This document shows positions 1 through 8,995 of a stretch of DNA of 64,000 bases, piece after piece (within the stretch, counting starts at the first letter, position 1; every line of letters begins with the position of its first letter). The notes under the pieces were generated by a model. The model saw only the letters and a program-made list of their open reading frames with translations. It was not told the DNA's origin and ran no database searches. Position numbers and translations under genes: made by a program. The stretch lies in assembly GCA_947311845.1 (NCBI GenBank), contig CAMZMU010000111.1, forward strand, positions 24,589,023 to 24,653,022, given 5' to 3'. The stretch is from Poa pratensis (lineage: Eukaryota > Streptophyta > Magnoliopsida > Poales > Poaceae).

Positions 1-837
1 TCCCGAAATCCCTTCCCATTTCCCCCCCGCAGTCTGCCTCCTCGCGTCCGTGCGCTCTCACCTCCTCACCCGGCGGCGCTCCTCCCAGTTCTCAGCCCGG
101 CGCCGCCTCTTCCCGGTCCAGGCGCCGCCGAGTTCCGCTCGTTGCGCTCAGCGCCGCCTCCTCCCGGTGCTCCTCACGCCCACGCCGCCGGCGGCTTCTT
201 CCACGCGTCCAGCGCTGCCGACGACTCTTCTTCCTCACGCCCAGCGCCCCTCGCGCCCAGCGCCGCCGCGAGCACCGCCCCTCGCGCCCAGCGTCGCCGA
301 CGACTCCTTCCTCACGCCCAGCGCCGCCTAGCTGCGGCCAGCTCCGGCCAGTGCTGCCGACTGGCTGCTCACCGTGCGCCATGAAGGACCTCGCCGTGCT
401 CAGCATGCTCTCCATCACCAGCAGAAGCAGCTCGCCGTCCTCCTCCGCACCTCCATCGCCGGCCTCCTCCGCACCTCCATCATCATCAGCAGCAGCTCGC
501 CGGCCTCCTCCGCACCTCCATCGCCGTCCTCCTCCGCACATCCATAGACTAGGACCTGATTGCTTTTTTTGTTTCTTTTCAAGGTCCTTTGTGTAAGAAT
601 TCGGATCTATTTGTAATTTCATATTCTTAGACATAGAGGTCCTATTTGTAAAAATGTGATGTAATATCTGGAGCAAATCTCTGTTCATACGGGCCACCAA
701 ACAAGATCTCTCCCCAACCCATCTCAACATATGCGACTCACCAAACAGCCAACGAAATCTCAATACGGCCTGTATGAGGTGAGCCTGTATCAAGTGGGAA
801 ACCAATTCTTAGCCCACGCAGTCTACCAAACACACCC
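1..837. mobile_element. Right part of a PIF/Harbinger-like DNA element (left end outside window)
   Basis: The stretch ends with ACCAAACACACCC at 837. Read inward on the minus strand this is GGGTGTGTTTGGTAGACTGC, close to the end of the complete TTA-flanked element at 13631 (GGGCGTGTTTAGT). NLR coding sequence resumes directly after it, so this is an insertion boundary. TCA at 838-840 would be the target-site copy, but the left end lies outside the window and cannot be checked. Bases 1-560 are very GC-rich with reiterated GCCGCC, GCGCCCAGC and CTCCTCCGCACCTCCAT words. Open frames there exist on both strands and look compositional. No transposase is visible. Confidence 0.55.
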
Positions 838-881
838 TCACTAATCTTGTTGAGTTTACCATGTCGTGGGGACACCTCGTC
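837..881 (+). pseudogene. NLR leucine-rich-repeat exon, left piece
   Basis: Only about 45 bases remain. They read L-T-N-L-V-E-F-T-M-S-W-G-H-L, an LRR strand of the grass NLR type. They continue in the same frame into the piece that starts after the copia element, once one copy of the 5-bp target duplication (TCGTC) is removed. The rest of the NLR (NB-ARC and earlier LRRs) would lie beyond the Harbinger-like insertion, outside this window. The gene is dead here: two transposons separate the C-terminus from the rest. Confidence 0.75.
877..881. repeat. Target-site duplication TCGTC, left copy
   Basis: TCGTC lies immediately before the TGAAAGG start of the copia element and again immediately after its CCTTTCA end at 12873-12877. 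A 5-bp duplication is normal for LTR elements and shows that both ends of this copy are original. Confidence 0.95.
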
Positions 882-1044
882 TGAAAGGACATTTCTTAAT
901 CCCTTGTGTTTTGTGTGTTAGGCAACAACACTAGTGAGGATTTAATGTGTGAATCAAGTGATGCAGGTTTTACCATAATGAAAACACCTTTGCATCAAAT
1001 CCAAAAAGGAAGTTGAAAAGAGCTTATTGCTGAAATATGTGCAT

Positions 1045-1329
1045 CGGATTATCCGGTCCAGGTTTACCCGGATTATCCGATCATCAAGAATCAGTCGATT
1101 TCTGCTAAGGAATTGAGAAGAAACGGTACTGGAATTATTCGGATTATCCGGTCCAAGTTTACCCGGATTATCCGATCATCAAGAATCAGTCGATTTCTGC
1201 TAAGGAATTGAGAAGAAACGGTACTGGAATTATTCGGATTATCCGGTCCAAGTTTACCCGGATTATCCGATCATCAAGAATCAGTCGATTTCTGCTAAGG
1301 AATTGAGAAGAAGCAGTACTGGTATTATT
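1045..1329 (+). repeat. Three 95-bp tandem units in the 5' LTR
   Basis: Units start at 1045, 1140 and 1235. Each has two near-palindromes, CGGATTATCCGGT and CGGATTATCCGAT, about 25 bp apart, followed by a non-palindromic spacer. The same array sits in the 3' LTR at 11624-11908. The position upstream of the TATA box suits an enhancer. Confidence 0.9.
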
Positions 1330-1581
1330 CGGAATATCCGATACAGAATGATCCGGATTATCCGAATATGTCGGATTATCCGATGCACAGTTGAACGGAT
1401 TATCCGATTTGCAAATCTTCACTGGAATTTGTCTAAGGACCTGAAGCAATCCAGTACTGGAGTTTCTCGGAATTTCCGGTTAGAGTTGGATCGGAATATC
1501 CGGTGACTCGGATTTTCCGATACTCACTTATACCGGAATATCCGATTGAGCTGTCTGCAACGGCTACATTTCTGGGAGGGG

Positions 1582-1589
1582 TATAAAAA
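1582..1589 (+). promoter_or_regulatory. TATA box of the 5' LTR promoter
   Basis: TATAAAAA lies in GGGGTATAAAAACCCC, downstream of the motif array and about 700 bp before the end of the LTR. Transcription would start some 30 bases later. The 3' LTR has the same sequence at 12162. Confidence 0.7.
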
Positions 1590-2291
1590 CCCCTCCACCT
1601 ACCTCCAGCAGTGTAGCTCGCCCAGAATTGAAACACACCATTGTTGCAAGCTCAAGAAACATAAGATCTCCCAATCCCTCCACCCAATCTTGTTGATCTT
1701 TGGAGGATTGAAGGAGAAGGCCCGGATCTACAACTTCACCAAGCGGTTCTTCATTTCCCCCTCATTCACTTGAGGGATTTGAGCCTAGGGTTTCCACTAG
1801 GAAAACCTAGGCATCTTGTTGTATTAACTTGCTTGCTACTTTTGTGTAGTGAAGCTGTGGTGCTTGGGAGCTCCCAATCCTTTTGTGGGTTGTGCTCCAA
1901 GCTTGTTGTAAGGGCTCCGGATTCCGCCTTGAAGGACTCCGATAAAGAAAGGTGGACCGAGCTTTTGTGCGAGGTTCATCGGAGAATAGGGTGAGGCCAT
2001 TTGTGGCGTCTTGAGTTTGAAACTCACACCCCTCCAACGAGACGTACTCCCCTAAAAAGGAGGAACTCGGGAATACATCCTTGTCTCCGCGTGCTTTCCG
2101 ATCGGTTATCTTTCTTGTTATTTACTACTTGTATCTTATCTTGTTTAGACTTAACTTGTCATATAGGTAAATTCACCATAGTTGCATATCTAGAGAATTT
2201 ACCTTTGTGTCAAGCCTTAATCGAAAAAGAATTAAAAATTGGAGTAGCACCTATTCACCCCCCCCTCTAGGTGGCCATACGATCCTTTCAA

Positions 2292-2308
2292 TTGGTATCA
2301 GAGCTCGG
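2292..2308 (+). promoter_or_regulatory. Primer-binding site (initiator tRNA-Met type)
   Basis: TTGGTATCAGAGCTCGG begins two bases after the 5' LTR. TGGTATCAGAGC is the standard complement of the 3' end of plant initiator methionine tRNA, used for minus-strand priming. Confidence 0.95.
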
Positions 2309-2340
2309 CTCTTATTCGGGCTTAACCGCCTAAGAGAAAT

Positions 2341-4835
2341 ATGGCCCTCACGAGCAAGGGAAGAGGTGCCGATGACCCATCGTTCCCACTTCGGTTTCCG
2401 TGGAGGACTTCACTTCCTTGAAGTCCTCTATGGAAACTCAAATGGGAGAGTTGCGCAAAATGTTAGCGCAACTCATGGGGCAAAGGGTATCGAATCCCCC
2501 CTAAATCCGGTGGCTCCTCCTAAGGAGGATCCTCCTAAGGAGGTTCCTCCTAAGGAGCCCTCGGATGAAGTGTTGATGGAAAAAGGGGGTGGACTAACTA
2601 AAATGAATCCCCATCTAAAACACCTAATGGGAAGGGAGAAATGCTAGAGTTCCTTTTGCTACTCTCCCGACCTACCTGTCCCTCATCCTCCTATACACTT
2701 AAGAGGAGCTCCACCTAGTCTTAATGCATCTTCTTTACCCGTTGGCAATCTTCTATGAAATCTCACTTGAAAAGTGGTTGCATAGGTCTTTGGAAGATCA
2801 TTGTAGATGGATTCAAGCCGGTGGATGAAAATGACTTGACAAGGAAAGAAGAAGTTGAAGCTCAACTAAATTCCACCGCTCTTGATGTGATCCGTGTTGC
2901 CGTGGGTGAAAGAACATTCATCACATTGAAGATTGCACCACCGCCAAGGAAGCATGGAACACTCTCACGGAGGTGTTCGTTGGAAATGAGAGCATGAGAA
3001 AAATAGATATGAAGCCATGAGCAATCAAATTGAAGGCTTCTACAAGAAAGATGATGAAACTCATGAGGAGATGTATCAAAGGCTCAAGGCTCTTGCTTCC
3101 GCATTTAGAGACCTTGGTGCTAAACATGTGGATGATACTTACATCAAGAGGAAGTATGTGAATGCCCTCATGCCGTTTGAAGAGCCGACTTGAAGAGTCT
3201 CCAAGGAAAGCACAACTATGACACCTTGACCTCAAATGAAGTCATGCAAGAGATGCAATCTTACAAGGTCCAAGCCCAAATTGCTAGAGACTCTCGTGCC
3301 CGAGCTCTTGGAATGGCCCAAAGTTCCTCACTTGCTTTGAAGGCCAAGGTGGTGGAACAAGATGAAGACCAAGATCATGAAGAGGGAAGTTACTTGCACC
3401 CGAGGAACTCATGAGTGCTCATAGAGATTATGTGGCTCTAGGCAAAGACTTTTGGAAGAATCCATCTAAAGCTAAAGCTTATGTGGATCAAAAGTACAAA
3501 TCAAGTGGTTACAAGGAGGGCAACCCAAAAATGAAGACTTGCTTCAATTGTCAAGATCAATTCCACTATGTTGCCCAATGCCCTTATGAGAACCGTGAAG
3601 AACATGGAGGAAGACTCATTCTCAAGGAAGCTTCAAGTTCTTCTCCCATGAAGCCTTACTTCAAGAAGTTCATCTCCAACAAGAAGCACCTTCCAAGGTG
3701 TTGGTGGAGAGAAGAATATATGTCCGGGGAGGAGAGTGATGAAGAAGAAACAACCACAAGTGGAGTGGCCGCTTTAGCCATTGCTTCATCGACAACCCCT
3801 TCTCTCTTTGAATCCCCCAATGATAATGTCACCACCAAATCCGCTACGTGTCTCATGGCCAAGCTCTCCGAGGTATCACCTTCCCTCCTTCTAAGACTAT
3901 GAATGAAATGCATGAACTTATGAGTCTTAGAGTTAAGGAAGAAAATGTTGCTTTGGATTTCTTGATGACTAACTTGCAAGGTGAATGCAAGATTCGGCTT
4001 GAGATTCTTATGATCAATATGGCATGGCACAAGATCTCCTTGAAGAAAAGGGGAGACTTGAAAGAGAATATGCTAATGAGATCGCTTCCCTTACCATGGC
4101 TATTGAGGAAGAGCATGAGCTTCGAGTTTCTCTTGAGGAGAAGCTTGAGAATTTGATGAATCTCAAAATGAAACTCTTTCTAAAATCATTAAAGAACGTG
4201 ACCATGCTATTGCTAAATACAATGTTTTAGAGAAACAAAAGGTCGTATTTGGTGTTGGTCATAATAGACTACCGATGAGCTAGAGAGCTCACCAAGGCTC
4301 ACAAGGCCTTGGAGAGTGAACACTCTACTCTCACCAAGTCTTTTGAACAACTTCAAATACAATCTACTAAAATTGATGAACCTAGCTCCTCTACTTCTTC
4401 TTGTGATCATGCAAATATCATTGAGGAAAATGCTAGGTTGAAGAATGAACTTGCCAAGGCCTCTAGCCCTCAAGGTGAGAAACCTCTTTATGAGCTCTTG
4501 CAAGCGCAAAAGCCACACATAGGGAAAGAGGGCCTTGGTTATGTTGCCAAGAAGAAGAAGAAGAACAAGAACAAGAAGAAGGCCAAGCCCGCACAAGCAA
4601 AGAGACTACCATTGCGAGTGGTGATGCCACAAGGGGCAATGCCACTCACAATGACTTTGCGGGAAAATACAACCCTTCATATGTTCTTATGAAATCTATA
4701 GATGGTTGTGTTTTTGCTAAATATGTTGGCACTTCATATGGAGATGATTATCACTATGCTATTTGGGTTCCAAAGACCCTTGTGACTAACAAAAGAGGAC
4801 CCATTTCACAATGGGTACCTAAAACAAAGACTTGA
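2341..4835 (+). pseudogene. Copia gag, frame-broken
   Basis: Gag is the RNA-binding shell protein of the retrotransposon. The likely start is the ATG at 2341 (M-A-L-T-S-K-G-R-G-A-D-D-P), but that frame stops within about 26 codons, near 2420. Recognisable gag sequence then continues in changing frames: a helical stretch near 2420-2490, a UBN2/retrotrans_gag-like region about 2850-3400, and a CCHC zinc knuckle (C-F-N-C-x4-H-x4-C) at 3540-3581. A basic, lysine-rich linker (about 4549-4600) follows, and then the tail W-V-P-K-T, ending at TGA 4833. At least four shifts are needed, near 2390, 2820-2860, 2935 and 3410, with more likely between 3890 and 4300. All look like single-base changes. A second stop (TAG 4842) precedes the protease in the same frame. 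Confidence 0.8.
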
Positions 4836-4844
4836 TTCTTGTAG

Positions 4845-5160
4845 GACTTTTCTTCCGGTGGATCTTCATGGCTCATTGATAGTGGGTGTTCATCTCACAT
4901 GACCGGAAGCAAAGAAGTAGTAAAGGGCCTATTGAATCAATTACTCACATTTTCTCATGTCACCGTCGGGAATAATGCAAGACTTAAGGTATTGGGATAT
5001 GGCAAGGTAGTGATCACTCCGGAGTTATCCATTGAGAAGGTCCTTCTTGTTGAATCCCTTTCATATAATTTACTTTCCGTTGGTCAATTATGCAATGTCG
5101 GTTACACCGTTATCTTTAATAAACACCACGTGACCATCCTTTCACTCAATCTCTTAAAGT
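4845..5160 (+). CDS. Copia aspartic protease segment
   Basis: This is the retroviral-type protease of the pol polyprotein, which would cut Gag and Pol. The active-site triplet D-S-G lies in W-L-I-D-S-G-C-S-S-H-M-T-G near 4871-4910. It is followed by the usual copia stretch with V-L-L-V-E-S-L and N-L-L-S-V-G-Q-L. The frame is shared with the end of gag but is separated from it by TGA (4833) and TAG (4842). A shift of one base near 5150 is needed to enter the integrase frame. A stop between gag and pol is seen in other grass copia elements, so these stops may not be damage; the 5150 shift probably is. Confidence 0.8.
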
Positions 5161-5162
5161 AG

Positions 5163-6560
5163 CCTTTGTTGGATTTCGTGTAAACGGTTTGTATGTGGTC
5201 GATTTCTCGAAAGAGACCACTCAAATCGCCACGTGTCTAATGGCTAAATCCGACAAGGGTTGGCTTTGGCATCGCCGGCTAGGCCATGTCGGTATGAGAA
5301 ATTTGCAAACTCTTGTGAAGGGTGGACACGTGGTAGGACTAACCGATGTTAATTTTTCCAAAGATCGTCCTTGTAGTGCTTGCATAGCCGGAAAGATGCA
5401 TGAAAAGAATCACCCCAAGAAGAGCATTATCTCCACTGAGAGGCCTTTGGAGCTCCTTCATATGGATCTCTTTGGGCCTCCCACATATGATAGTCTTGGT
5501 GGCAAGAAATATTGTTTGGTGATTGTGGATGATTATACAAGATATTGTTGGACTTTCTACCTCAAGAGGAAGAGTGAAACTCAAAAGATATTCATTGACT
5601 TTGCAACCTTAGTTCAACGCCAATATGACTCCAAGATTTTGGCAATAAGAAGTGACAATGGTACGGAGTTCAAGAATTACACTATGGATGATTTCCTAAG
5701 TGGGGAGGGCATTCAACACCAATATTCCGCTGCTTATACTCCCCAACAAAATGGTGTCGCCGAAAGGAAGAACCGCACTCTTATTGATATGGCAAGAACT
5801 ATGTTGGCCGAATTTCATTCCCCATATAACTTTTGGGCCGAAGCCATCAATACCGCTTGCCACTACTCCAACCGGCTCTTCTTTCGTCCTCTCATGAAAA
5901 AGACACCATATGAACTCCTTATCGGTAAAAAGCCAAATGTCTCTTACTTTCGCGTATTTGGATGCAAATGCCATGTTTACATTAAAGGTTGCCCAATTGC
6001 TAAATTTGAATCTAGAACTTTTGATGGTATTTTTGTTGGATATGCCGCAAACTCCCATACTTATAGGGTCTACAACATATCCACCGGATGTGTTGAAGAA
6101 TCTATGAATGTGGAGTTTGTCGAGGATAATGGCTCCCAAGCGGAGCATATTGATCATGATAATGTAGGTGATGTACCTCCACCTCAAGCCATAAGAACTA
6201 TGGGCATAGGGGAACTTATTCCTATTGAAGAACCTATTATGGACACTCAAGAAGAAGGAACAAGTTCTACTCAAGTTGAACCATCCACCTCAACCATTGA
6301 TCAACAAGCTATACAAGAACAAGATCATGATAGTCATCCACATGAGCAAGATAATGGTCAAGACCCACCCAACTCTAGTGGAGAACAAGAACATGATGAA
6401 CCCCCATCTCCAAGAACTCCACTTCGGGTTGACCATGAACAAGATGAAGGAAATGATGAAGATGTTCGTGTTGGTGAAACAATTGGTCAAGCCATAGAAC
6501 GCCGAGTCATTCGGCGTGCATCAACATTGGATCATCTCCAACACTACAAAGAAATATCCT
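5163..6560 (+). CDS. Copia integrase and integrase-RT linker
   Basis: Integrase inserts the cDNA into the genome. In order the segment has: the HHCC zinc-binding N-domain with W-H-R-R-L-G-H near 5267 and C-S-A-C near 5371; the catalytic core with D in H-M-D-L-F-G-P-P near 5461, D in R-S-D-N-G-T-E-F near 5651 and E in N-G-V-A-E-R-K-N-R near 5755; and a C-terminal region with F-G-C-K-C-H-V and G-Y-A. An acidic, Q/E/H-rich linker (about 6140-6530) leads to reverse transcriptase. The frame ends at 6601 with a missense tail. Homology moves to another frame near 6555, so one single-base indel separates integrase from RT in this copy. Confidence 0.92.
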
Positions 6561-6561
6561 T

Positions 6562-8181
6562 GGGAGTATTCGTAAGGGTGTGTCCACACGTAATCAATTA
6601 ACTAACTTTTGTGGTCATGTCTCTTGTTTGTCTAGCTTAGAACCTCTCAAGGTATATGATGCTCTTGAAGACATGGATTGGGTTGCGGCCATGCATGAAG
6701 AATTGAACAACTTCGAGCGCAACAAAGTATGGTCATTAGTTGAAAGACCCAAAGACACATCACATAATGTCATTGGAACCAAGTGGATATTCAAGAACAA
6801 GCAAGACTCACATGGTCAAGTCATTCGCAACAAAGCAAGATTGGTTGCACAAGGCTACACCCAAATCGAAGGAGTCGACTACGGTGAAACTTATGCCCCC
6901 GTTGCTAGACTTGAATCTATTCGTTTATTGATTGCCTATGCATCTACTCATAACATTACCTTATATCAAATGGATGTTAAAAGTGCTTTTCTAAATGGTC
7001 CACTAAGTGAATTAGTGTATGTGAAACAACCTCCGGGTTTTGAAGACCCTAAATTTCCTAACCATGTCTACTTACTACATAAGGCCCTTTATGGGCTCAA
7101 GCAAGCTCCACGTGCTTGGTATGATCATCTCAAGGAGTTCTTAGTAGACCATGGTTTTGAAATTGGGGTAATCGATCCCACCTTTTTCACAAAAAGGATA
7201 AATGGAGAGCTTTTCGTATGCCAAATATATGTTGATGATATTATCTTTGGTTCTACTAACCATGAATTTAGTGATCAATTCTCTAAGCTAATGACCAAGG
7301 AATTTGAGATGTCCATGATGGGAGAATTGAAGTATTTTCTTGGCTTTGAAATCCACCAATATAGTGAAGGAACATTCTTATGTCAAGCCAAGTATATTCA
7401 AGACATGCTCAAGAAATTTGATATGAACAACGCCAAGCCATATAAGTTTCCCATGGACTCTAAGGCGGATCTACACTTAGATCCGAAGGGTAAGGAAGTT
7501 GATCCCAAGCTTTATCGTTCTATGATTGGATCTTTACTTTACCTTTGTGCATCTAGACCGGATATTATGTTTAGTGTGGGTATGTGTGCAAGATTCCAAT
7601 CAAGTCCTAAGGAAAGTCATGAAACCGCGGTTAAAAGGATTCTAAGATACTTGATAGATACTCCTAACTATGGTCTTTGGTACCCCCATGGGACAAGCTT
7701 TGATCTTGTAGGTTATTCGGATGCGGATTGGGCGGGTTGCAAAATGGATAGAAAATCAACTTCGGGTACTTGCCAATTCCTTGGTAGGTCTCTTGTGAGT
7801 TGGTCTTCCAAGAAGCAAAATTGTGTGGCCTCGTCCTCCACCGAAGCCGAATACATTGCCGCCGGAAGTTGTTGTGCACAATTATTATGGATGAGGCAAA
7901 TTTTAAAGGATTATGGTGTCATTTGTGACAAAGTGCCTCTTTTATGTGACAATGAAAGTGCCATCAAAATTGCTCACAATCCGGTACTTCATGGGAAGAC
8001 CAAGCATATTGAGATCCGGTATCATTTTATTCGAGATCATGTTGAGAAGGGTGATATTGCAATCAAGTATGTCAACACCAAGCATCAACTCGCCGATATG
8101 TTCACAAAGCCTCTTGGTGAAGCAAGATTCAAGGAGTTGAGAGGAGAACTAAATGTGGTGGACATAAGCAATTGGACTTAG
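6562..8181 (+). CDS. Copia reverse transcriptase and RNase H
   Basis: This segment makes the element's cDNA. The RT core runs from W-I-F-K-N-K near 6785 through R-L-V-A-Q-G-Y-T and Q-M-D-V-K-S-A-F-L-N-G to the catalytic Y-V-D-D near 7228. RNase H follows with G-Y-S-D-A-D-W-A-G near 7711 and S-S-S-T-E-A-E-Y near 7837. The standard copia tail with the L-A-D-M-F-T-K-P-L motif near 8090 leads to TAG 8179-8181. This part is uninterrupted and about the normal length. It is open in a different frame from integrase, so only the upstream break prevents a full Pol. A polypurine-like AGGGGGAG follows at 8247. Confidence 0.95.
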   Translation, partial: GSIRKGVSTRNQLTNFCGHVSCLSSLEPLKVYDALEDMDWVAAMHEELNNFERNKVWSLVERPKDTSHNVIGTKWIFKNKQDSHGQVIRNKARLVAQGYTQIEGVDYGETYAPVARLESIRLLIAYASTHNITLYQMDVKSAFLNGPLSELVYVKQPPGFEDPKFPNHVYLLHKALYGLKQAPRAWYDHLKEFLVDHGFEIGVIDPTFFTKRINGELFVCQIYVDDIIFGSTNHEFSDQFSKLMTKEFEMSMMGELKYFLGFEIHQYSEGTFLCQAKYIQDMLKKFDMNNAKPYKFPMDSKADLHLDPKGKEVDPKLYRSMIGSLLYLCASRPDIMFSVGMCARFQSSPKESHETAVKRILRYLIDTPNYGLWYPHGTSFDLVGYSDADWAGCKMDRKSTSGTCQFLGRSLVSWSSKKQNCVASSSTEAEYIAAGSCCAQLLWMRQILKDYGVICDKVPLLCDNESAIKIAHNPVLHGKTKHIEIRYHFIRDHVEKGDIAIKYVNTKHQLADMFTKPLGEARFKELRGELNVVDISNWT

Positions 8182-8246
8182 TGGACTTCTTGCATACCTA
8201 CCCATATTAGACAATAGTAATTTGGTTTGGATGTAGGCATGGACAT

Positions 8247-8254
8247 AGGGGGAG
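8247..8254 (+). promoter_or_regulatory. Extra polypurine-tract-like motif AGGGGGAG
   Basis: The same core as the true polypurine tract at 11447-11459 occurs here shortly after the pol stop, and again near 10941 and 11362. Multiple polypurine tracts are reported for Sirevirus elements. Use as a second plus-strand primer is inference. Confidence 0.5.
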
Positions 8255-8707
8255 TGCGGTCCTAATCCATTGGACTATCCCTCCCCCCATTATGCCGATT
8301 AAGAACTCATTTGTCTCTCTATTTTCATTTCATGAATTGTGAGCTTAAATGACGAGTAGTGGCCGTGAACCCAAGATATATCTTCGCGGTGTCACACCAC
8401 ACACTCATACATGGTGGCCTAGGCCACCGACTCTCTTTTTTGAAGAGTTGGTTCTTTTTGGCCTTAATTGCAAATCATTTGGATTTAATTGGTCTTTATG
8501 TTGGTTTTATGGAAAACATACTCAAACTTGGCATTTCCTTGTTCGATTCTTGCAAGCTTGAGTGTGAAGTACCAATGACAGTTTGGCAATCCTATCCCAA
8601 GCCTATCCTACCTTAAACATTCTATCTTACACACAAGTCATTTTTGAAACTGAGGAGAAAGGGTTCAGCAGGCCAGAAAGTCTGTTTTCTACAGAAATTC
8701 TGTCAGT

Positions 8708-8786
8708 CGGAATATCCGGTGCCTGACGGGATCGGATTATCCGATGCGTCGGATTATCCGGTCCAAGTCAGACCCGGAATATCCGG
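8708..8786 (+). repeat. Cluster of four CGGAWWWTCCG motifs upstream of the extra gene
   Basis: CGGAATATCCG, CGGATTATCCG, CGGATTATCCG and CGGAATATCCG lie at about 8708, 8732, 8750 and 8775. They are the same near-palindromes that fill the LTRs. They sit 210-290 bp before the putative ATG at 8996, where promoter elements would be expected. Confidence 0.85.
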
Positions 8787-8799
8787 TTCCGCGGCTAAT

Positions 8800-8995
8800 C
8801 GTTTTTTAAAGAGGAGAGGCCGGGGTGAAGGGCTCATTCGAGCTCTTTGCCCACCCCCGACCTCCTCTCTCCTCCAGCGCCGCCGCCTGCTGTCCCCGCG
8901 CCGCCCCGGCGTCTCCGGCCGTCCCCAACTCCGGCATTTGGCCGGATCTGGTCCTCCTCCTCCGCGGGAACCTCTCCCTCCAAGCATTTGCCTCA
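8800..8995 (+). promoter_or_regulatory. Probable internal promoter and GC-rich leader for the extra copia gene
   Basis: The base composition changes sharply from the AT-rich DNA on either side to a CpG-rich stretch with CTCCTCTCTCCTCCAGCGCCGCCGCC-like words. This is typical of a grass 5' UTR. A TTTTTTAAAG sequence near 8800 could act as a TATA box. It leads into an ATG (8996) and a GT donor (9006). The promoter role is inferred from composition and position only. Confidence 0.45.

Larger units (their letters stand above)
882..2290 (+). repeat. 5' LTR of the copia element
   Basis: It starts TGAAAGGAC and ends GATCCTTTCA, so the termini are a short inverted repeat with TG..CA ends. It holds three 95-bp tandem units at 1045-1329, about 14 CGGAWWWTCCG-type motifs between 1045 and 1545, and a TATA box at 1582 followed by a plausible U3/R boundary. 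The matching copy is 11461-12872. Confidence 0.95.

Noticed and set aside
92..805. Open frame of 237 codons on the minus strand at the left edge
   Set aside because: Arises from GC-rich reiterated DNA inside a transposon; low-complexity residues and no family resemblance.
1045..1329. Regularly spaced repeats as a CRISPR-like array
   Set aside because: The whole 95-bp unit is repeated including the spacer, it lies in an LTR, and the genome is a plant.
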